A DNA stretch of 22,517 nt from an uncultured Eubacteriales bacterium (GCA_900555295.1 USKN01000007.1:1-22517), one strand, 5' to 3'. Positions 1-8,844 are shown, counted from the first letter of the stretch. The notes: generated by a model not told the origin, from the sequence alone. Numbers and translations are program-made.

Positions 1-85
1 AATTTTTGTTATTTAGTCTGTCTACTTGACAGGGCGGGGTTCATTTTGCCGCAGCCCCCTTTCAACCGTTGCTTGTATGCCGCTT
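1..85. other. Intergenic left edge, GC-rich, no gene seen
   Basis: This is the stretch downstream of the RNase M5-like gene. It contains a G/C-rich block (about 31-60) that stands out against the AT-rich neighbourhood, and a short inverted repeat, CTGTC at 18-22 with GACAG at 28-32. I see no open reading frame and no convincing U-tailed terminator. The block could be the end of a mobile element or a repeat that continues left of the window, but this is inference only. Confidence 0.3.
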
Positions 86-685
86 TTACAGCTTACTTTT
101 GATTTTATTTACTATTTTCCTATACTCATCATACCCGTATAAAGTGTTTATAACTTCAAGCAGCATATTGGCAGATATTCTTTTAGGTAAATTTAAATAT
201 CGTGCAAGTGCCACTCGGCGCTCAAAACTGTCTTTTAAGCCACTAAACCCGTCTTTATATAAATCTGCCTTTGTAACGTTTTTTTTGCAGGTTGAGCCAT
301 TTTGAACATCAAATGTGGCATTTGCATCTTTAAGCGCCTTTTCTATTACTTCGTTTGATATACCCTCCACACCGAGAAAGCCCTCTTTTGACGGTTTTTC
401 TTTGCGTTTTTCTTTACCTTTTATATCGGGAATATACGCGTGTTTTACATTTTTTCCACGCAAAATATTTTTAAGGTAGTTTCTTATTTTAAATCCTGCC
501 GCGTCACTGTCGGTAAATATTATAACACCTTTTTTATCGGCAAGCTTTTTTATAAGTTCACAGCGCTGCCTGTCTTTAAAAATCATAAACCCGTCTGTTA
601 TAACAACGGTTGCGTCAACAACCGAATCAAGTTTTATTTTATCGTATGTTCCCTCAACAACTATTGCCTCATTAATTTTAAGCAT
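86..685 (-). CDS. rnmV: RNase M5-like Toprim protein
   Basis: Probable ribonuclease M5 family protein; in Firmicutes RNase M5 processes the 5S rRNA precursor. The Toprim core is visible at the N terminus: a VVEG motif with the conserved Glu at residue 11, and an FTDSD motif with the metal-binding acidic pair at about Asp59 and Asp61. A family-like GVEG segment follows near residue 104. From the ATG at 685 the protein is 199 residues, close to the family size. I prefer that start over the upstream in-frame ATG at 703 because family members begin only a few residues before the VVEG strand. The start overlaps the end of the ATP synthase subunit D gene (stop at 678), so the two are probably translationally coupled. 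It has no known functional link to the ATP synthase and appears to be a tail gene of that operon. A related Toprim protein of different substrate is possible. Confidence 0.8.
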   Translation of the reverse strand: MLKINEAIVVEGTYDKIKLDSVVDATVVITDGFMIFKDRQRCELIKKLADKKGVIIFTDSDAAGFKIRNYLKNILRGKNVKHAYIPDIKGKEKRKEKPSKEGFLGVEGISNEVIEKALKDANATFDVQNGSTCKKNVTKADLYKDGFSGLKDSFERRVALARYLNLPKRISANMLLEVINTLYGYDEYRKIVNKIKSKL

Positions 686-1310
686 TGTTTTTATTAACCT
701 CATTATGGTGCTTTATTACTTTAAGACGTGTAAATTCTTCTCTTTCTTTTTCTTCCAAAAAGTCCGTCATTTCCTTTACAATCTTTTGGTATCTGGGTAT
801 CATAATACTTTTTAAAGAATTGGCTCTTTTTTGCGTTTTTTTAATATTTACCGCAAGTCTGCATACTGCGCTTTCTATGCCTGCAAGTTCAATTGTTAAA
901 TCTTTTACCTCGGTAAATTTAATAAATGCCTCATCAAGCTGATATGTTGTATTAAACACGTCATACTGCGAATGAATTTTTGTGGGTTCGTGAGTAATTT
1001 CGGGTATTTCAACTCCCATTACACTTCTTGTACGTATTTTTATACTGTCGTCTATATCCACGCAGTTACTTATATCACTTACATTATTAACCCCCAAAAA
1101 CACATTTGCGGTTTGGAGTGCTTTATATGCCTCGGTATATGCGTCATTTATTTTATCTTGTACAAATTTTGCCCTGTCTATTAAATCCATCATTTCACGT
1201 ATTAAAATATTACGTTTTTTATCAAGCAGGTCATACCCCTGTTCGGCAAGGCGCAAAGAATTTTTTATAAGTATAAGATTACCTTTTGTGGGAAATAAAT
1301 TTAAATCCAT
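678..1310 (-). CDS. atpD: V/A-type ATP synthase subunit D (central stalk)
   Basis: Subunit D forms the long coiled-coil axle that turns inside the A3B3 head and connects it to the membrane rotor. The protein is 210 residues, normal for the family. It begins with the typical NLFPTKGNLI segment, followed by a long helix rich in Leu, Lys and Arg. The second long helix at the C terminus ends in a charged, Lys/Glu-rich tail. The ribosome binding site AAGGAGG sits just upstream of the ATG at 1310 and overlaps the TAA stop of the subunit B gene, so the two genes are tightly coupled. The stop codon overlaps the start of the RNase M5-like gene. Confidence 0.95.
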   Translation of the reverse strand: MDLNLFPTKGNLILIKNSLRLAEQGYDLLDKKRNILIREMMDLIDRAKFVQDKINDAYTEAYKALQTANVFLGVNNVSDISNCVDIDDSIKIRTRSVMGVEIPEITHEPTKIHSQYDVFNTTYQLDEAFIKFTEVKDLTIELAGIESAVCRLAVNIKKTQKRANSLKSIMIPRYQKIVKEMTDFLEEKEREEFTRLKVIKHHNEVNKNNA

Positions 1311-1322
1311 TAAAAAGCCTCC

Positions 1323-2717
1323 TTACCGTACATTATCCTCATTGCCGCCGCGATAGTATTTGTCAAGAAGTTTTGTATCTATTCTGTCGAGTTCCTCACG
1401 CGGGAACATACTCAAAAGCTGCCAGCCAAGATTAAGCGTTTGTATAATACTGCGCGCCTCATCTTTACGCTGTGATATAAACTCACGTTCAAACTTTTTG
1501 CCAAATTCCATATACAGTTTATCGGTATCCGATAATTCATCTTCACCTATAACCGACGCAAGCGCTTTTACGTCCTGCACTTTTGCATAACACGCAAAAA
1601 GCTGGTTTGCAACATCCCAATGGTCCTCACGGGTATAACCCTCGCCTATACCGTCTTTCATAAGTCGCGAAAGTGACGGTAAAACACCTATGGGCGGATA
1701 CACACCGCTTTGCTGAAGCGCTCTGTCGAGTACAATCTGACCTTCGGTAATATATCCTGTAAGGTCGGGTATCGGGTGAGTAATATCATCATTTGTCATT
1801 GTAAGTATGGGTATTTGCGTAACCGAACCTGTTGACTCGGTAATCATTCCCGCTCTTTCGTAAAGTGACGCCAAGTCGCTGTACAAATATCCCGGAAAGC
1901 CTTTTCTTGACGGTATTTCGCCCTTTGACGACGAGACCTCTCTTAATGCCTCCGCATAAGATGTTATATCCGTTAAAATAACCAAAATGTGCATATTGTG
2001 ATTAAATGCCAAATATTCCGCCGCGGTAAGCGCCGCACGCGGTGTTACTATTCTCTCTATAACAGGATCGTTTGAAAGATTTAAAAACATTACAACCTTT
2101 TCGGATACGCCGCTCTGTTCAAACGCCTGTTTGAAAAAGTTTGCGACATCGTGCTTAACGCCTATTGCGCCAAACACAATTGCAAAATCGCTGTTTTCAT
2201 CATCGGCAATTTTTGCCTGCTGTGCTATTTGTACGGCAAGCCTGTCGTGTGCAAGACCGTTACCCGAAAAAATAGGAAGTTTTTGTCCTCTTATAAGTGT
2301 TGTAAGTCCGTCTATTGCCGAAATACCCGTTTGTATAAAGTTACGCGGATATACTCTTTTTACGGGGTTTATGGGCTTGCCGTTTACATTTGCGGTGACG
2401 TCGGCATAAATGGGACCCATACCGTCAATCGGACGGCCTATACCGTCAAATGTCCTGCCCAATATTTCTTTTGACAGCGGTATTTTAAGCGGTTCGCCCG
2501 TAAGATGTGATACCGCATTGGTTTTTGATATTCCCACCGTACCCTCAAACACCTGAACAACCGCTTTTTTTCCGTCAATGGTAATAACCTGTCCAAGACG
2601 TTTTTCGCCGCTGTCAAGAGTTATTTCAACTATTTCTTCATACGAACAGTCGCCTACGTTATCGAGCACCGCAAGCGGCCCGTTTATTTCACTAAATCCA
2701 ATATATTCTATCGACAT
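1323..2717 (-). CDS. atpB: V/A-type ATP synthase subunit B
   Basis: This is the non-catalytic nucleotide-binding subunit that alternates with subunit A in the hexameric head. From the ATG at 2717 it has 464 residues, typical for the family. Visible features are an N-terminal beta-barrel region, the B-type degenerate P-loop region (LPIFSGNGLAHDRLA), the conserved segment SYAEALREVS, and PSLSRLMKDG, which is characteristic of this subunit. The reading frame stays open up to 2759, but GGGAGGTG lies at about 2726-2733, just before the ATG at 2717, and family proteins start at MSIEY, so 2717 is the better start. It follows the subunit A gene by 20 bases. Confidence 0.96.
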   Translation of the reverse strand: MSIEYIGFSEINGPLAVLDNVGDCSYEEIVEITLDSGEKRLGQVITIDGKKAVVQVFEGTVGISKTNAVSHLTGEPLKIPLSKEILGRTFDGIGRPIDGMGPIYADVTANVNGKPINPVKRVYPRNFIQTGISAIDGLTTLIRGQKLPIFSGNGLAHDRLAVQIAQQAKIADDENSDFAIVFGAIGVKHDVANFFKQAFEQSGVSEKVVMFLNLSNDPVIERIVTPRAALTAAEYLAFNHNMHILVILTDITSYAEALREVSSSKGEIPSRKGFPGYLYSDLASLYERAGMITESTGSVTQIPILTMTNDDITHPIPDLTGYITEGQIVLDRALQQSGVYPPIGVLPSLSRLMKDGIGEGYTREDHWDVANQLFACYAKVQDVKALASVIGEDELSDTDKLYMEFGKKFEREFISQRKDEARSIIQTLNLGWQLLSMFPREELDRIDTKLLDKYYRGGNEDNVR

Positions 2718-2737
2718 TTTTATGTCACCTCCCGCAT

Positions 2738-4510
2738 TTAGTTTGCATATTTTTCGCATATACCGGCATAAACTTTGTCGATATCCTTTTTCAAATTATC
2801 AAATGCCTTTTCGTCATCATTTGCAACATCATATTTAACCGATATAAGTTTAGAAAATATTCCTGTTTTTTTAATTTCGGATATAGGAATATTTTTTTCG
2901 ATTATTTTAAGTGACGTGTCATATAAATACAGTATGGTTTTCATCATATTATATTGCTTTTTGAGCGGTACAAACGTATCTACGCTGTGAAAAGCATTCT
3001 GCTGCAAAAATCCGAGTCTAATAACCGCCGCCGTTTCAAGTACAATTTTTTGACTGTCGGGCAATACGTCGGCACCAATGAGCTTTACTATTTCCATAAG
3101 TGAGCTTTCTTCGCCCAAAACACGTGCAATCCGCGCACGTACGTCATCAAAATCTTCGGCAACCTCGGTTTCGTACCACTTTTGCATATCGTCGGTATAT
3201 TCACTATAACTGTTAAGCCAATTGATTGCAGGGTAATGACGCTGATATGCAAGTGCTTTGTCAAGCGCCCAAAAACATCTTATAAAACGCTTTGTGTTTT
3301 GTGTAACAGGTTCCGAAAAGTCACCGCCCTGCGGTGATACCGCACCTATAATTGTTATTGAACCGCTTGTGCCGTTTAAATTTTCTACCATACCGGCACG
3401 CTCGTAAAACGACGAAAGTCTTGACGGCAAATATGCGGGAAAACCTTCCTCCGCAGGCATTTCTTCCAAACGTCCAGATATTTCTCTCAATGCTTCCGCC
3501 CATCTTGATGTGGAGTCTGCCATAATTGCAACATTATACCCCATATCACGGTAATACTCTGCAAGTGTAATACCCGTATAAATACAAGCTTCCCTTGCCG
3601 CAACGGGCATATTGGACGTATTTGCAATAAGCACCGTTCTGTCCATAAGCGATTTACCTGTTCGCGGGTCTATAAGTTTTGAAAAATCCTCCAAAACCTG
3701 CGTCATTTCATTTCCGCGTTCTCCGCATCCTATGTAAACAATTATATCGGCATCAGACCATTTTGCAAGCTGATGCTGTGTCATTGTTTTGCCTGTACCG
3801 AAACCGCCGGGTATTGCCGCCGTTCCGCCTTTTGCAATCGGAAAAAGTGCGTCTATTACTCTTTGTCCCGTTACAAGCGGTACATCTAATATTTTGCGTT
3901 CAATATACGGACGGGGTGTTCTTATGGGCCATTTTTGTTTCATTGTTAAATTATGCTGTACACCTTCGCTGTCCTCTACCGTTACAAGAGGCTCGCATAT
4001 ATTATATTCTCCGTCGCCTTTTACCGATACAACGGTAACATTTTTCATATCGGGCGGCACGGTTATTTTGTGGAGTATGGACGGTGTTTCCTGCACCTCG
4101 GCAATTATATCGCCGCCTTTTAACTTATCGCCCTTGCAAGCCGTTATTTTTACATTCCACAATTTTTGCTCGTCAAGGCTTGCAACGCTTATGCCTTTGC
4201 CTATAAATGCGCCGCTCAAATCCGCCATTGTTGCAAGCGGACGTTCTATACCGTCAAAGGTGGAGCCTATAATTCCCGGAGCAAGCGTAACGCTCATCGA
4301 TTCCCCCGTACCGAATACAGGTTCGTTTAATTTAAGCGATGTTGTTTCTTCGTATACCTGAACGGTTGTTTTGCCGTTGTCTATACCTATAACTTCGCCT
4401 ATAAGTTTATCGCTTCCCACACGAACCATTTCCATCATTTTAAGTTCGTTTGTGCCCTTAACCGTAACAACCGGTCCGTTAATTCCGTATATATATCCGT
4501 TTTTAGCCAT
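2738..4510 (-). CDS. atpA: V/A-type ATP synthase catalytic subunit A
   Basis: Catalytic subunit of the rotary ATP synthase/ATPase. The protein is 590 residues from the ATG at 4510, the usual length. The P-loop GGFGTGKT is at about residues 235-242, and the catalytic-glutamate segment GERGNE is at about 263-268. The A-specific non-homologous insert lies before the P-loop, and the SRWAEALREISGRLEEMPAE region is well conserved. Upstream in-frame codons (TTG at 4522, GTG at 4519) could in principle be starts, but the family start MAKNGYIYGINGP matches 4510. The Shine-Dalgarno signal here is weak, suggesting coupling to the subunit E gene, which ends only 19 bases upstream. Confidence 0.97.
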   Translation of the reverse strand: MAKNGYIYGINGPVVTVKGTNELKMMEMVRVGSDKLIGEVIGIDNGKTTVQVYEETTSLKLNEPVFGTGESMSVTLAPGIIGSTFDGIERPLATMADLSGAFIGKGISVASLDEQKLWNVKITACKGDKLKGGDIIAEVQETPSILHKITVPPDMKNVTVVSVKGDGEYNICEPLVTVEDSEGVQHNLTMKQKWPIRTPRPYIERKILDVPLVTGQRVIDALFPIAKGGTAAIPGGFGTGKTMTQHQLAKWSDADIIVYIGCGERGNEMTQVLEDFSKLIDPRTGKSLMDRTVLIANTSNMPVAAREACIYTGITLAEYYRDMGYNVAIMADSTSRWAEALREISGRLEEMPAEEGFPAYLPSRLSSFYERAGMVENLNGTSGSITIIGAVSPQGGDFSEPVTQNTKRFIRCFWALDKALAYQRHYPAINWLNSYSEYTDDMQKWYETEVAEDFDDVRARIARVLGEESSLMEIVKLIGADVLPDSQKIVLETAAVIRLGFLQQNAFHSVDTFVPLKKQYNMMKTILYLYDTSLKIIEKNIPISEIKKTGIFSKLISVKYDVANDDEKAFDNLKKDIDKVYAGICEKYAN

Positions 4511-4529
4511 TTTATACACCAACTTTTAT

Positions 4530-5114
4530 TTAGATTGTAAACTTTACGGAATTTAAAAAATTCCCTTTTAGCATTTCAATTTTTTCGGCATATGTATTAT
4601 TTGCCGCCTTGCCGGCTTTTGCCGACCTTACCGACACTCCGCCTGTTATGCCCGATACAGTTATAACGGGCAAACCGTATTTTTGCGCAAGTTTATCTTT
4701 TAAATCTTCATCGGATTTATCAATACAAATTACGGCATCATCACTGTTAATTTCTTTTAAAGCGTTATCTGTCATTTGGCAAAGAGATACAAAATACTCA
4801 TCCGTTTTTTTATATTCGTTTATTTTTTTAATTAATTCTCCAAAGAGTTCATCAACAAGCGACGCCCTGTATAAAAGCACTTCTTTTTTTGCCTGTGCCG
4901 GGCCTTTTGCCGCCGATACATCGGAGTTTTTTCTTGCATCGGCAACACCTTTTTGCACTATTTTGTATGCTTTTTCAAGAATATCATCGTGTGCTTTTTC
5001 AAGCATTTCGCTTTTTTTATGTTCAAGTTTTTTAAGTTCGGCATCGCGTTTTTTAGCAGCGTCGTTTAAAATAATACTGCTGAATTTATCAAATTTATCA
5101 TCTACAGATACCAT
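4530..5114 (-). CDS. atpE: V/A-type ATP synthase subunit E (peripheral stalk)
   Basis: Subunit E pairs with subunit G/H to form the peripheral stalk that holds the head still against rotation. The protein is 194 residues, within the family range. Residues 1-90 form a charged, Lys/Glu/Ala-rich helix consistent with a long coiled coil. The C-terminal half is a compact domain containing the typical TGGVSVRSAKAGKAANNTYAEKIE region, similar to the family motif that precedes the final helix. The ATG at 5114 is preceded by AAGG. It lies 22 bases downstream of the end of the split subunit F gene. Confidence 0.9.
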   Translation of the reverse strand: MVSVDDKFDKFSSIILNDAAKKRDAELKKLEHKKSEMLEKAHDDILEKAYKIVQKGVADARKNSDVSAAKGPAQAKKEVLLYRASLVDELFGELIKKINEYKKTDEYFVSLCQMTDNALKEINSDDAVICIDKSDEDLKDKLAQKYGLPVITVSGITGGVSVRSAKAGKAANNTYAEKIEMLKGNFLNSVKFTI

Positions 5115-5136
5115 AGCCTTATCATTCCTTTCAGCA

Positions 5137-5247
5137 TCAGAGTTTAAGACCGATTGCGTCGGTTACATACGAAGTTATGGGATTTGCCGGGCGCATTGTA
5201 CCGTGCCTGTCGGGTATTTCAACAACAAGCGGCTCATTATGAGTCAT
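5137..5247 (-). CDS. atpF: Subunit F, C-terminal piece (split gene)
   Basis: This 36-residue frame carries the C-terminal third of V/A-type ATP synthase subunit F. It includes the highly conserved EIPDRHGT segment and the terminal TSYVTDAIG helix that inserts into the rotor/head interface. Its first codon, ATG at 5247, overlaps the TGA stop of the N-terminal piece as ATGA, so it could be translated by reinitiation. It is also exactly the -1 frame relative to the upstream piece, so slippage would give a single 102-residue protein of normal length. Alone it would not fold as a complete subunit. It may instead reflect one missing A in an A-run, by mutation or sequence error. Confidence 0.85.
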   Translation of the reverse strand: MTHNEPLVVEIPDRHGTMRPANPITSYVTDAIGLKL

Positions 5248-5444
5248 TTTAAATCATTAATGCACTCGCTGTACATATCGGCAAGCTTTTCGGTTACAAG
5301 AATTACGGCAATGCTTTTATCGGCGCAAAGTTCGCCAAAGGCGTCTTTTATGCTTTGTCCGCTTTTTATAAGTCTGCCATCCACCCCTGCAAGGCGCATA
5401 CCGATTTGTGTATCTATATTATCGCTCAAAAGATACATTCTCAT
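5244..5444 (-). CDS. atpF: Subunit F, N-terminal piece (split gene)
   Basis: This 66-residue frame carries the N-terminal two thirds of V/A-type ATP synthase subunit F, the small central-stalk regulator. It has a Rossmann-like fold start (MYLLSDNIDTQIGMRLAGVDG) and the conserved AVILVTEKLAD strand-helix. Translation stops at TGA (5246-5244) right after ...INDLK, while homology continues without loss in the -1 frame. The last seven bases before the TGA, 5253-5247, read T TTA AAA, a canonical -1 slippery heptamer in phase with the frame. AGGAAGTGG precedes the ATG at 5444. A true full-length product therefore needs slippage, reinitiation, or correction of a one-base error. Confidence 0.88.
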   Translation of the reverse strand: MRMYLLSDNIDTQIGMRLAGVDGRLIKSGQSIKDAFGELCADKSIAVILVTEKLADMYSECINDLK

Positions 5445-5469
5445 ATTATACCACTTCCTATGTTATGTA

Positions 5470-5880
5470 TTAAAATTTACCGAGTATTGTAAACGATACA
5501 AGCAAACCGTAAAGCGCAATACCTTCGGCAAGAGCAACAAATATAAGCGCTTTACCCATTACCTTTGGGTCCTCGCTTATAGCGCCGAGAGCCGCACTTG
5601 ACGCAGCCGCAACCGCAATACCGGCACCGATTGTGGCAAGACCCGTAACAAGTGCCGCCGCAAGGTATGCAAGACCTTCAACATTTGATGTTCCCGCAGC
5701 TGCCGAAACATTTGTTGCCGAAAGCATATAAACCGCACCCACAATTAATACCGTAAAGAATGAAAAAATGTTTGCACCGAGTGCTTTTTTGCCGCTTGCC
5801 GCACTCTTTGAACCGATAAAATACGCTCCGAAAGGAACCAAAATACTTAAAGTTAATAAAATACTGATTAATGTAGTCAT
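5470..5880 (-). CDS. atpK: V/A-type ATP synthase subunit K (rotor proteolipid)
   Basis: Membrane rotor-ring subunit that carries the coupling ion. The protein is 136 residues from the ATG at 5880, preceded by GGAGGGG; the open frame continues to 5895 but without a better start. Four hydrophobic helices are visible at roughly residues 3-23, 35-54, 69-100 and 111-133. The ion-binding carboxylate is Glu119 in the last helix (ALAEGIALYG). The first hairpin has no membrane carboxylate, so each subunit supplies one ion site. The third helix shows Ala and Ser where sodium-type rings usually show a Gln, so H+ coupling is possible but not proven. It sits between subunits I and F. Confidence 0.93.
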   Translation of the reverse strand: MTTLISILLTLSILVPFGAYFIGSKSAASGKKALGANIFSFFTVLIVGAVYMLSATNVSAAAGTSNVEGLAYLAAALVTGLATIGAGIAVAAASSAALGAISEDPKVMGKALIFVALAEGIALYGLLVSFTILGKF

Positions 5881-5898
5881 AATAAACCCCTCCATTAG

Positions 5899-7800
5899 TT
5901 AATTAAATTCTTTTTGTTTTATTGATTTAAATTCTTTACCGTCGCCGTCGTAAAATCTGCTGAAAATCTCATAAAATTCAAGTCTTAATACCTGAATACC
6001 CACAATAAGACCTTCAAGGCACATTACAAATATATTGCCTATTACCACAACCGCAATACTTCCGGCCCCGCTTGCCATTTTGGCAAATATAAACACAACG
6101 CTCATCATACCTACGTGGTTAAGGGCAAATGCGCCCACACGCACAAATGAAATTGTGTTTGTTACAAAACTTAAAAGTATTTCAAAAAGTTCAAAAAAAC
6201 TTTCCAAAACAAATTCGCCCTTACTGCCCGATATAAGCTGTTTTTCACGTGCTATAAGACGTGTGAGCGGCTCCTGCAAAAAAATCATAAGAAGCGGAAT
6301 TACAATAAATATTATATTGTACACTGCCGTAAATACCGTTATGCCTTTTACAAACATAAGTATAATTCCCACAATAATTGCAAGATAGAATATAAGTCCA
6401 GCAAAACCGTTTTGGCTGAATAATGCACGTCCGAACTGACGTTTTTTTACAGATGACGCAACATTTAATATCATTGCCGCAACAATTATTACAACACCGA
6501 GCGCTATTGCCGCACCGAGCATTGTCATAATGTTTTCCATAGGCCGTATAAGCGTAGCTTTTATTACGTCTTCATAACCGAATACCGAGCCGTATAAAAA
6601 GCCGAATATTATCGAAAATATTCCTGCAAATCCCGCTATGGCGCCCAAATCTATTTTTTTGAGTTTATACAGCAAAAATCCTGCAATCGAAAGTACCAGC
6701 CCCTGCCCCACATCGCCAAACATTATGCCGAACATAAGCATATATGTTATTGCAACAACGGAAGTCGGGTCAATTTCACCGTACGACGGAAGCCCGTACA
6801 TTTTTACAAAAAATTCAAACGGTTTAAACGCAAAATTGTTTTTTAAAAGCGTAGGCGGTTTTATATGTTTCGGTGCCTCGCTTGCCGGCTCCGACAATAC
6901 CACAAGCTGCGGTATTTTTTTTGCCTCGTGCTCCAACTTTTTAACCTCGTCGTCATCTGCCCAGCCTACAATATAAAACGACGTTTCGCTGTGTACACCG
7001 TATTTTTTTATTTCGCTTATTTTATAAAGCATACATATTTTTTTGTAATACAGTGTAAGTGTATCAATGTTATTATTAATGTAGTCAAACAGTTTTTGTT
7101 TTGAGCTTTCTTTTTTTTGTTCCAAATCGGCAAGTTCTTTTTTTAAGTTTTCTATTGCTTCATCGGGAACGCCGTTTACCCTTTCGGCAAAATCTATTTT
7201 TTCAAAATACAGAGATGAAAAAATACGGTTTATTTTATCCTCCAATGAACTCGGTGCAAAACAAAGGCCCCATACAAAGTCTTTGTTTTCGTAACCCTTA
7301 ATAAAAAATGCCTCTATATCGCTTAAATATGTATTAAGCTTTTTATAGCTTTCTTTCGGCATTTTTCCGTAACCTACCTTAACAAAATTAAAATCAAACA
7401 TTGAGCTTATATCAAAATCAATTCCGCGCAGCGGTTCAAGCTGTGTTATAAGCTGTCGTGTAATTTCAATTTCATTATCAATCGCATTACATTCACTTTG
7501 GTAATCCGATTTTATTTTTTTTACGGCATTAACCGTATCTTCAATGTTTTTCTCGCTTACCGTTCCTTTAACGGTACGGCTTTTTATTTCGGGAAAAGCA
7601 TTTGTAAGTTCGCTTAATTCTTTAAATTTGTCCGAATACGGATTTATGCTTTCAAACGGCTTTAAGTTTTTTGCATTTTCAAGCGCAGACATTGCATTTT
7701 CCAAATGTATATTATGGCTCATAACAAAATTCTGCAAAACATACTCGTAATCTTTAAGCAATCCCACAATGTTTATTAGGTTCATTTTTTTAACTGCCAT
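5899..7800 (-). CDS. atpI: V/A-type ATP synthase subunit I (membrane stator)
   Basis: Large stator subunit that forms the ion half-channels against the K ring and anchors the peripheral stalks. It has 633 residues, typical of bacterial members. The N-terminal half (about 1-330) is cytoplasmic, with long helical hairpins. The C-terminal half has several hydrophobic helices, beginning near the YMLMFGIMFGDVGQG segment. Conserved arginines are visible in TISFVRVGAFALNHVG and in the C-terminal VLRLEFYEIFSRFYDG motif. GGAGGAG precedes the ATG at 7800. It ends 18 bases before the K gene start. Confidence 0.95.
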   Translation of the reverse strand: MAVKKMNLINIVGLLKDYEYVLQNFVMSHNIHLENAMSALENAKNLKPFESINPYSDKFKELSELTNAFPEIKSRTVKGTVSEKNIEDTVNAVKKIKSDYQSECNAIDNEIEITRQLITQLEPLRGIDFDISSMFDFNFVKVGYGKMPKESYKKLNTYLSDIEAFFIKGYENKDFVWGLCFAPSSLEDKINRIFSSLYFEKIDFAERVNGVPDEAIENLKKELADLEQKKESSKQKLFDYINNNIDTLTLYYKKICMLYKISEIKKYGVHSETSFYIVGWADDDEVKKLEHEAKKIPQLVVLSEPASEAPKHIKPPTLLKNNFAFKPFEFFVKMYGLPSYGEIDPTSVVAITYMLMFGIMFGDVGQGLVLSIAGFLLYKLKKIDLGAIAGFAGIFSIIFGFLYGSVFGYEDVIKATLIRPMENIMTMLGAAIALGVVIIVAAMILNVASSVKKRQFGRALFSQNGFAGLIFYLAIIVGIILMFVKGITVFTAVYNIIFIVIPLLMIFLQEPLTRLIAREKQLISGSKGEFVLESFFELFEILLSFVTNTISFVRVGAFALNHVGMMSVVFIFAKMASGAGSIAVVVIGNIFVMCLEGLIVGIQVLRLEFYEIFSRFYDGDGKEFKSIKQKEFN

Positions 7801-7815
7801 TATGCTCCTCCTCTC

Positions 7816-8844
7816 CTATGCAATTATTAAACTTTGTATTTCATCTTTATTAAGAGAATAGCGTATTCCCTCAATAATGGAAATCAAGTTAAAGTTTTCA
7901 ATTTCTTTAAGCTTAAAATAGCACGACAGGCAAATCATACTGTACGGGTGGCTTTCAAGTATTCTGCACGACATATCTTTTAAAAAGCGTTCAAACGCAA
8001 TTGTAAAATTATCGCCTATAAGATTTGCATACGGTGTTTGTTTAATTTGCTCTATAAGCGCCCTGCGCGATTCGGCGCGTGCCATTGAAATAACGGTGTC
8101 GCTGCTTATTCTAAAGTGATACGGTATAATATAGCCGTAAATATATTCGCTTTCTATATTAAAATTAAACCTGCATCTGTAAACACAGTTTATATTTAAT
8201 ATATCTATTATACTCCCGTAAAACCTTGTAAACAGTTCGCGTTCGCTTTTGTTTTTTATTTTTTTTGCAAAATCCATTATTTTTTTGTAATACACAATAT
8301 TCAGCGTCATTTCAACATCAAATATCGAAACGTCTTTATACGACGGATTATCGAGCAACGCTTTAAGCGGTTTGTAATACTCTGTATTTACAAGTAATTC
8401 AACCAAATTTTCCATATTTTCCGCCTTGCTTAATTTTTCCGTATCAATATCTATATGACGTTTTAAAAAATCACCGAGTTCTTCCGATGTTGTTTGTTTT
8501 GTATACAAACTTCTCGCCACTTTTACAATTGCGTTTATTTCGTACAGCGAAAAAATCAAATCAAGAAGTTTTCGCTCTTCCTTACCGCAAAATCTGTATA
8601 ACTTTTCATAATCGTCAACATTTGTATCGGTAAGATACATTTCCATAGCGCCGCGGTGTATTCCCGTTTCATTTGCAACTTTGTAAATATCGGAATAAAC
8701 GGAATTTTGCTTAAGATATTCGGCAACTTCGCTTACGCTTTCACACCCTATAAGTCCGCCGTATTGTGTGGCAGTTAAAAGTTTGCCTTTCATTGCCTTT
8801 ATTTTTACGGCCAAGGCGGAATTTGTCAATACCGACATATCCAT
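7816..8844 (-). CDS. atpC: V/A-type ATP synthase subunit C (rotor adaptor)
   Basis: Subunit C is the funnel-shaped socket joining the central stalk to the K ring. From the ATG at 8844 the protein has 342 residues, with N-terminal ALAVKIKAMKGKLL and a mostly helical, three-fold repeated architecture as in the family. The open frame extends to 9000, but the extra 52 residues are basic and low-complexity and overlap the subunit G gene. AGAGGTGA lies just before the ATG at 8844, so that is the likely start. The next gene is subunit I, 15 bases downstream. Confidence 0.92.
   Translation of the reverse strand: MDMSVLTNSALAVKIKAMKGKLLTATQYGGLIGCESVSEVAEYLKQNSVYSDIYKVANETGIHRGAMEMYLTDTNVDDYEKLYRFCGKEERKLLDLIFSLYEINAIVKVARSLYTKQTTSEELGDFLKRHIDIDTEKLSKAENMENLVELLVNTEYYKPLKALLDNPSYKDVSIFDVEMTLNIVYYKKIMDFAKKIKNKSERELFTRFYGSIIDILNINCVYRCRFNFNIESEYIYGYIIPYHFRISSDTVISMARAESRRALIEQIKQTPYANLIGDNFTIAFERFLKDMSCRILESHPYSMICLSCYFKLKEIENFNLISIIEGIRYSLNKDEIQSLIIA

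Noticed and set aside
3321..3503. Short minus-strand frame inside the subunit A gene
   Set aside because: It is an out-of-frame shadow of the conserved catalytic subunit.
5244..5246. TGA in subunit F as a recoded codon (Trp or selenocysteine)
   Set aside because: Reading through in frame gives unrelated residues and soon a TAA. The homologous sequence continues in the -1 frame, so codon reassignment would not repair the gene.
4609..5601. Long plus-strand open frame of 330 residues across subunits E and F
   Set aside because: It is antisense to conserved ATP synthase genes, is rich in Ser/Leu/Phe as expected of a shadow frame, and resembles no family.
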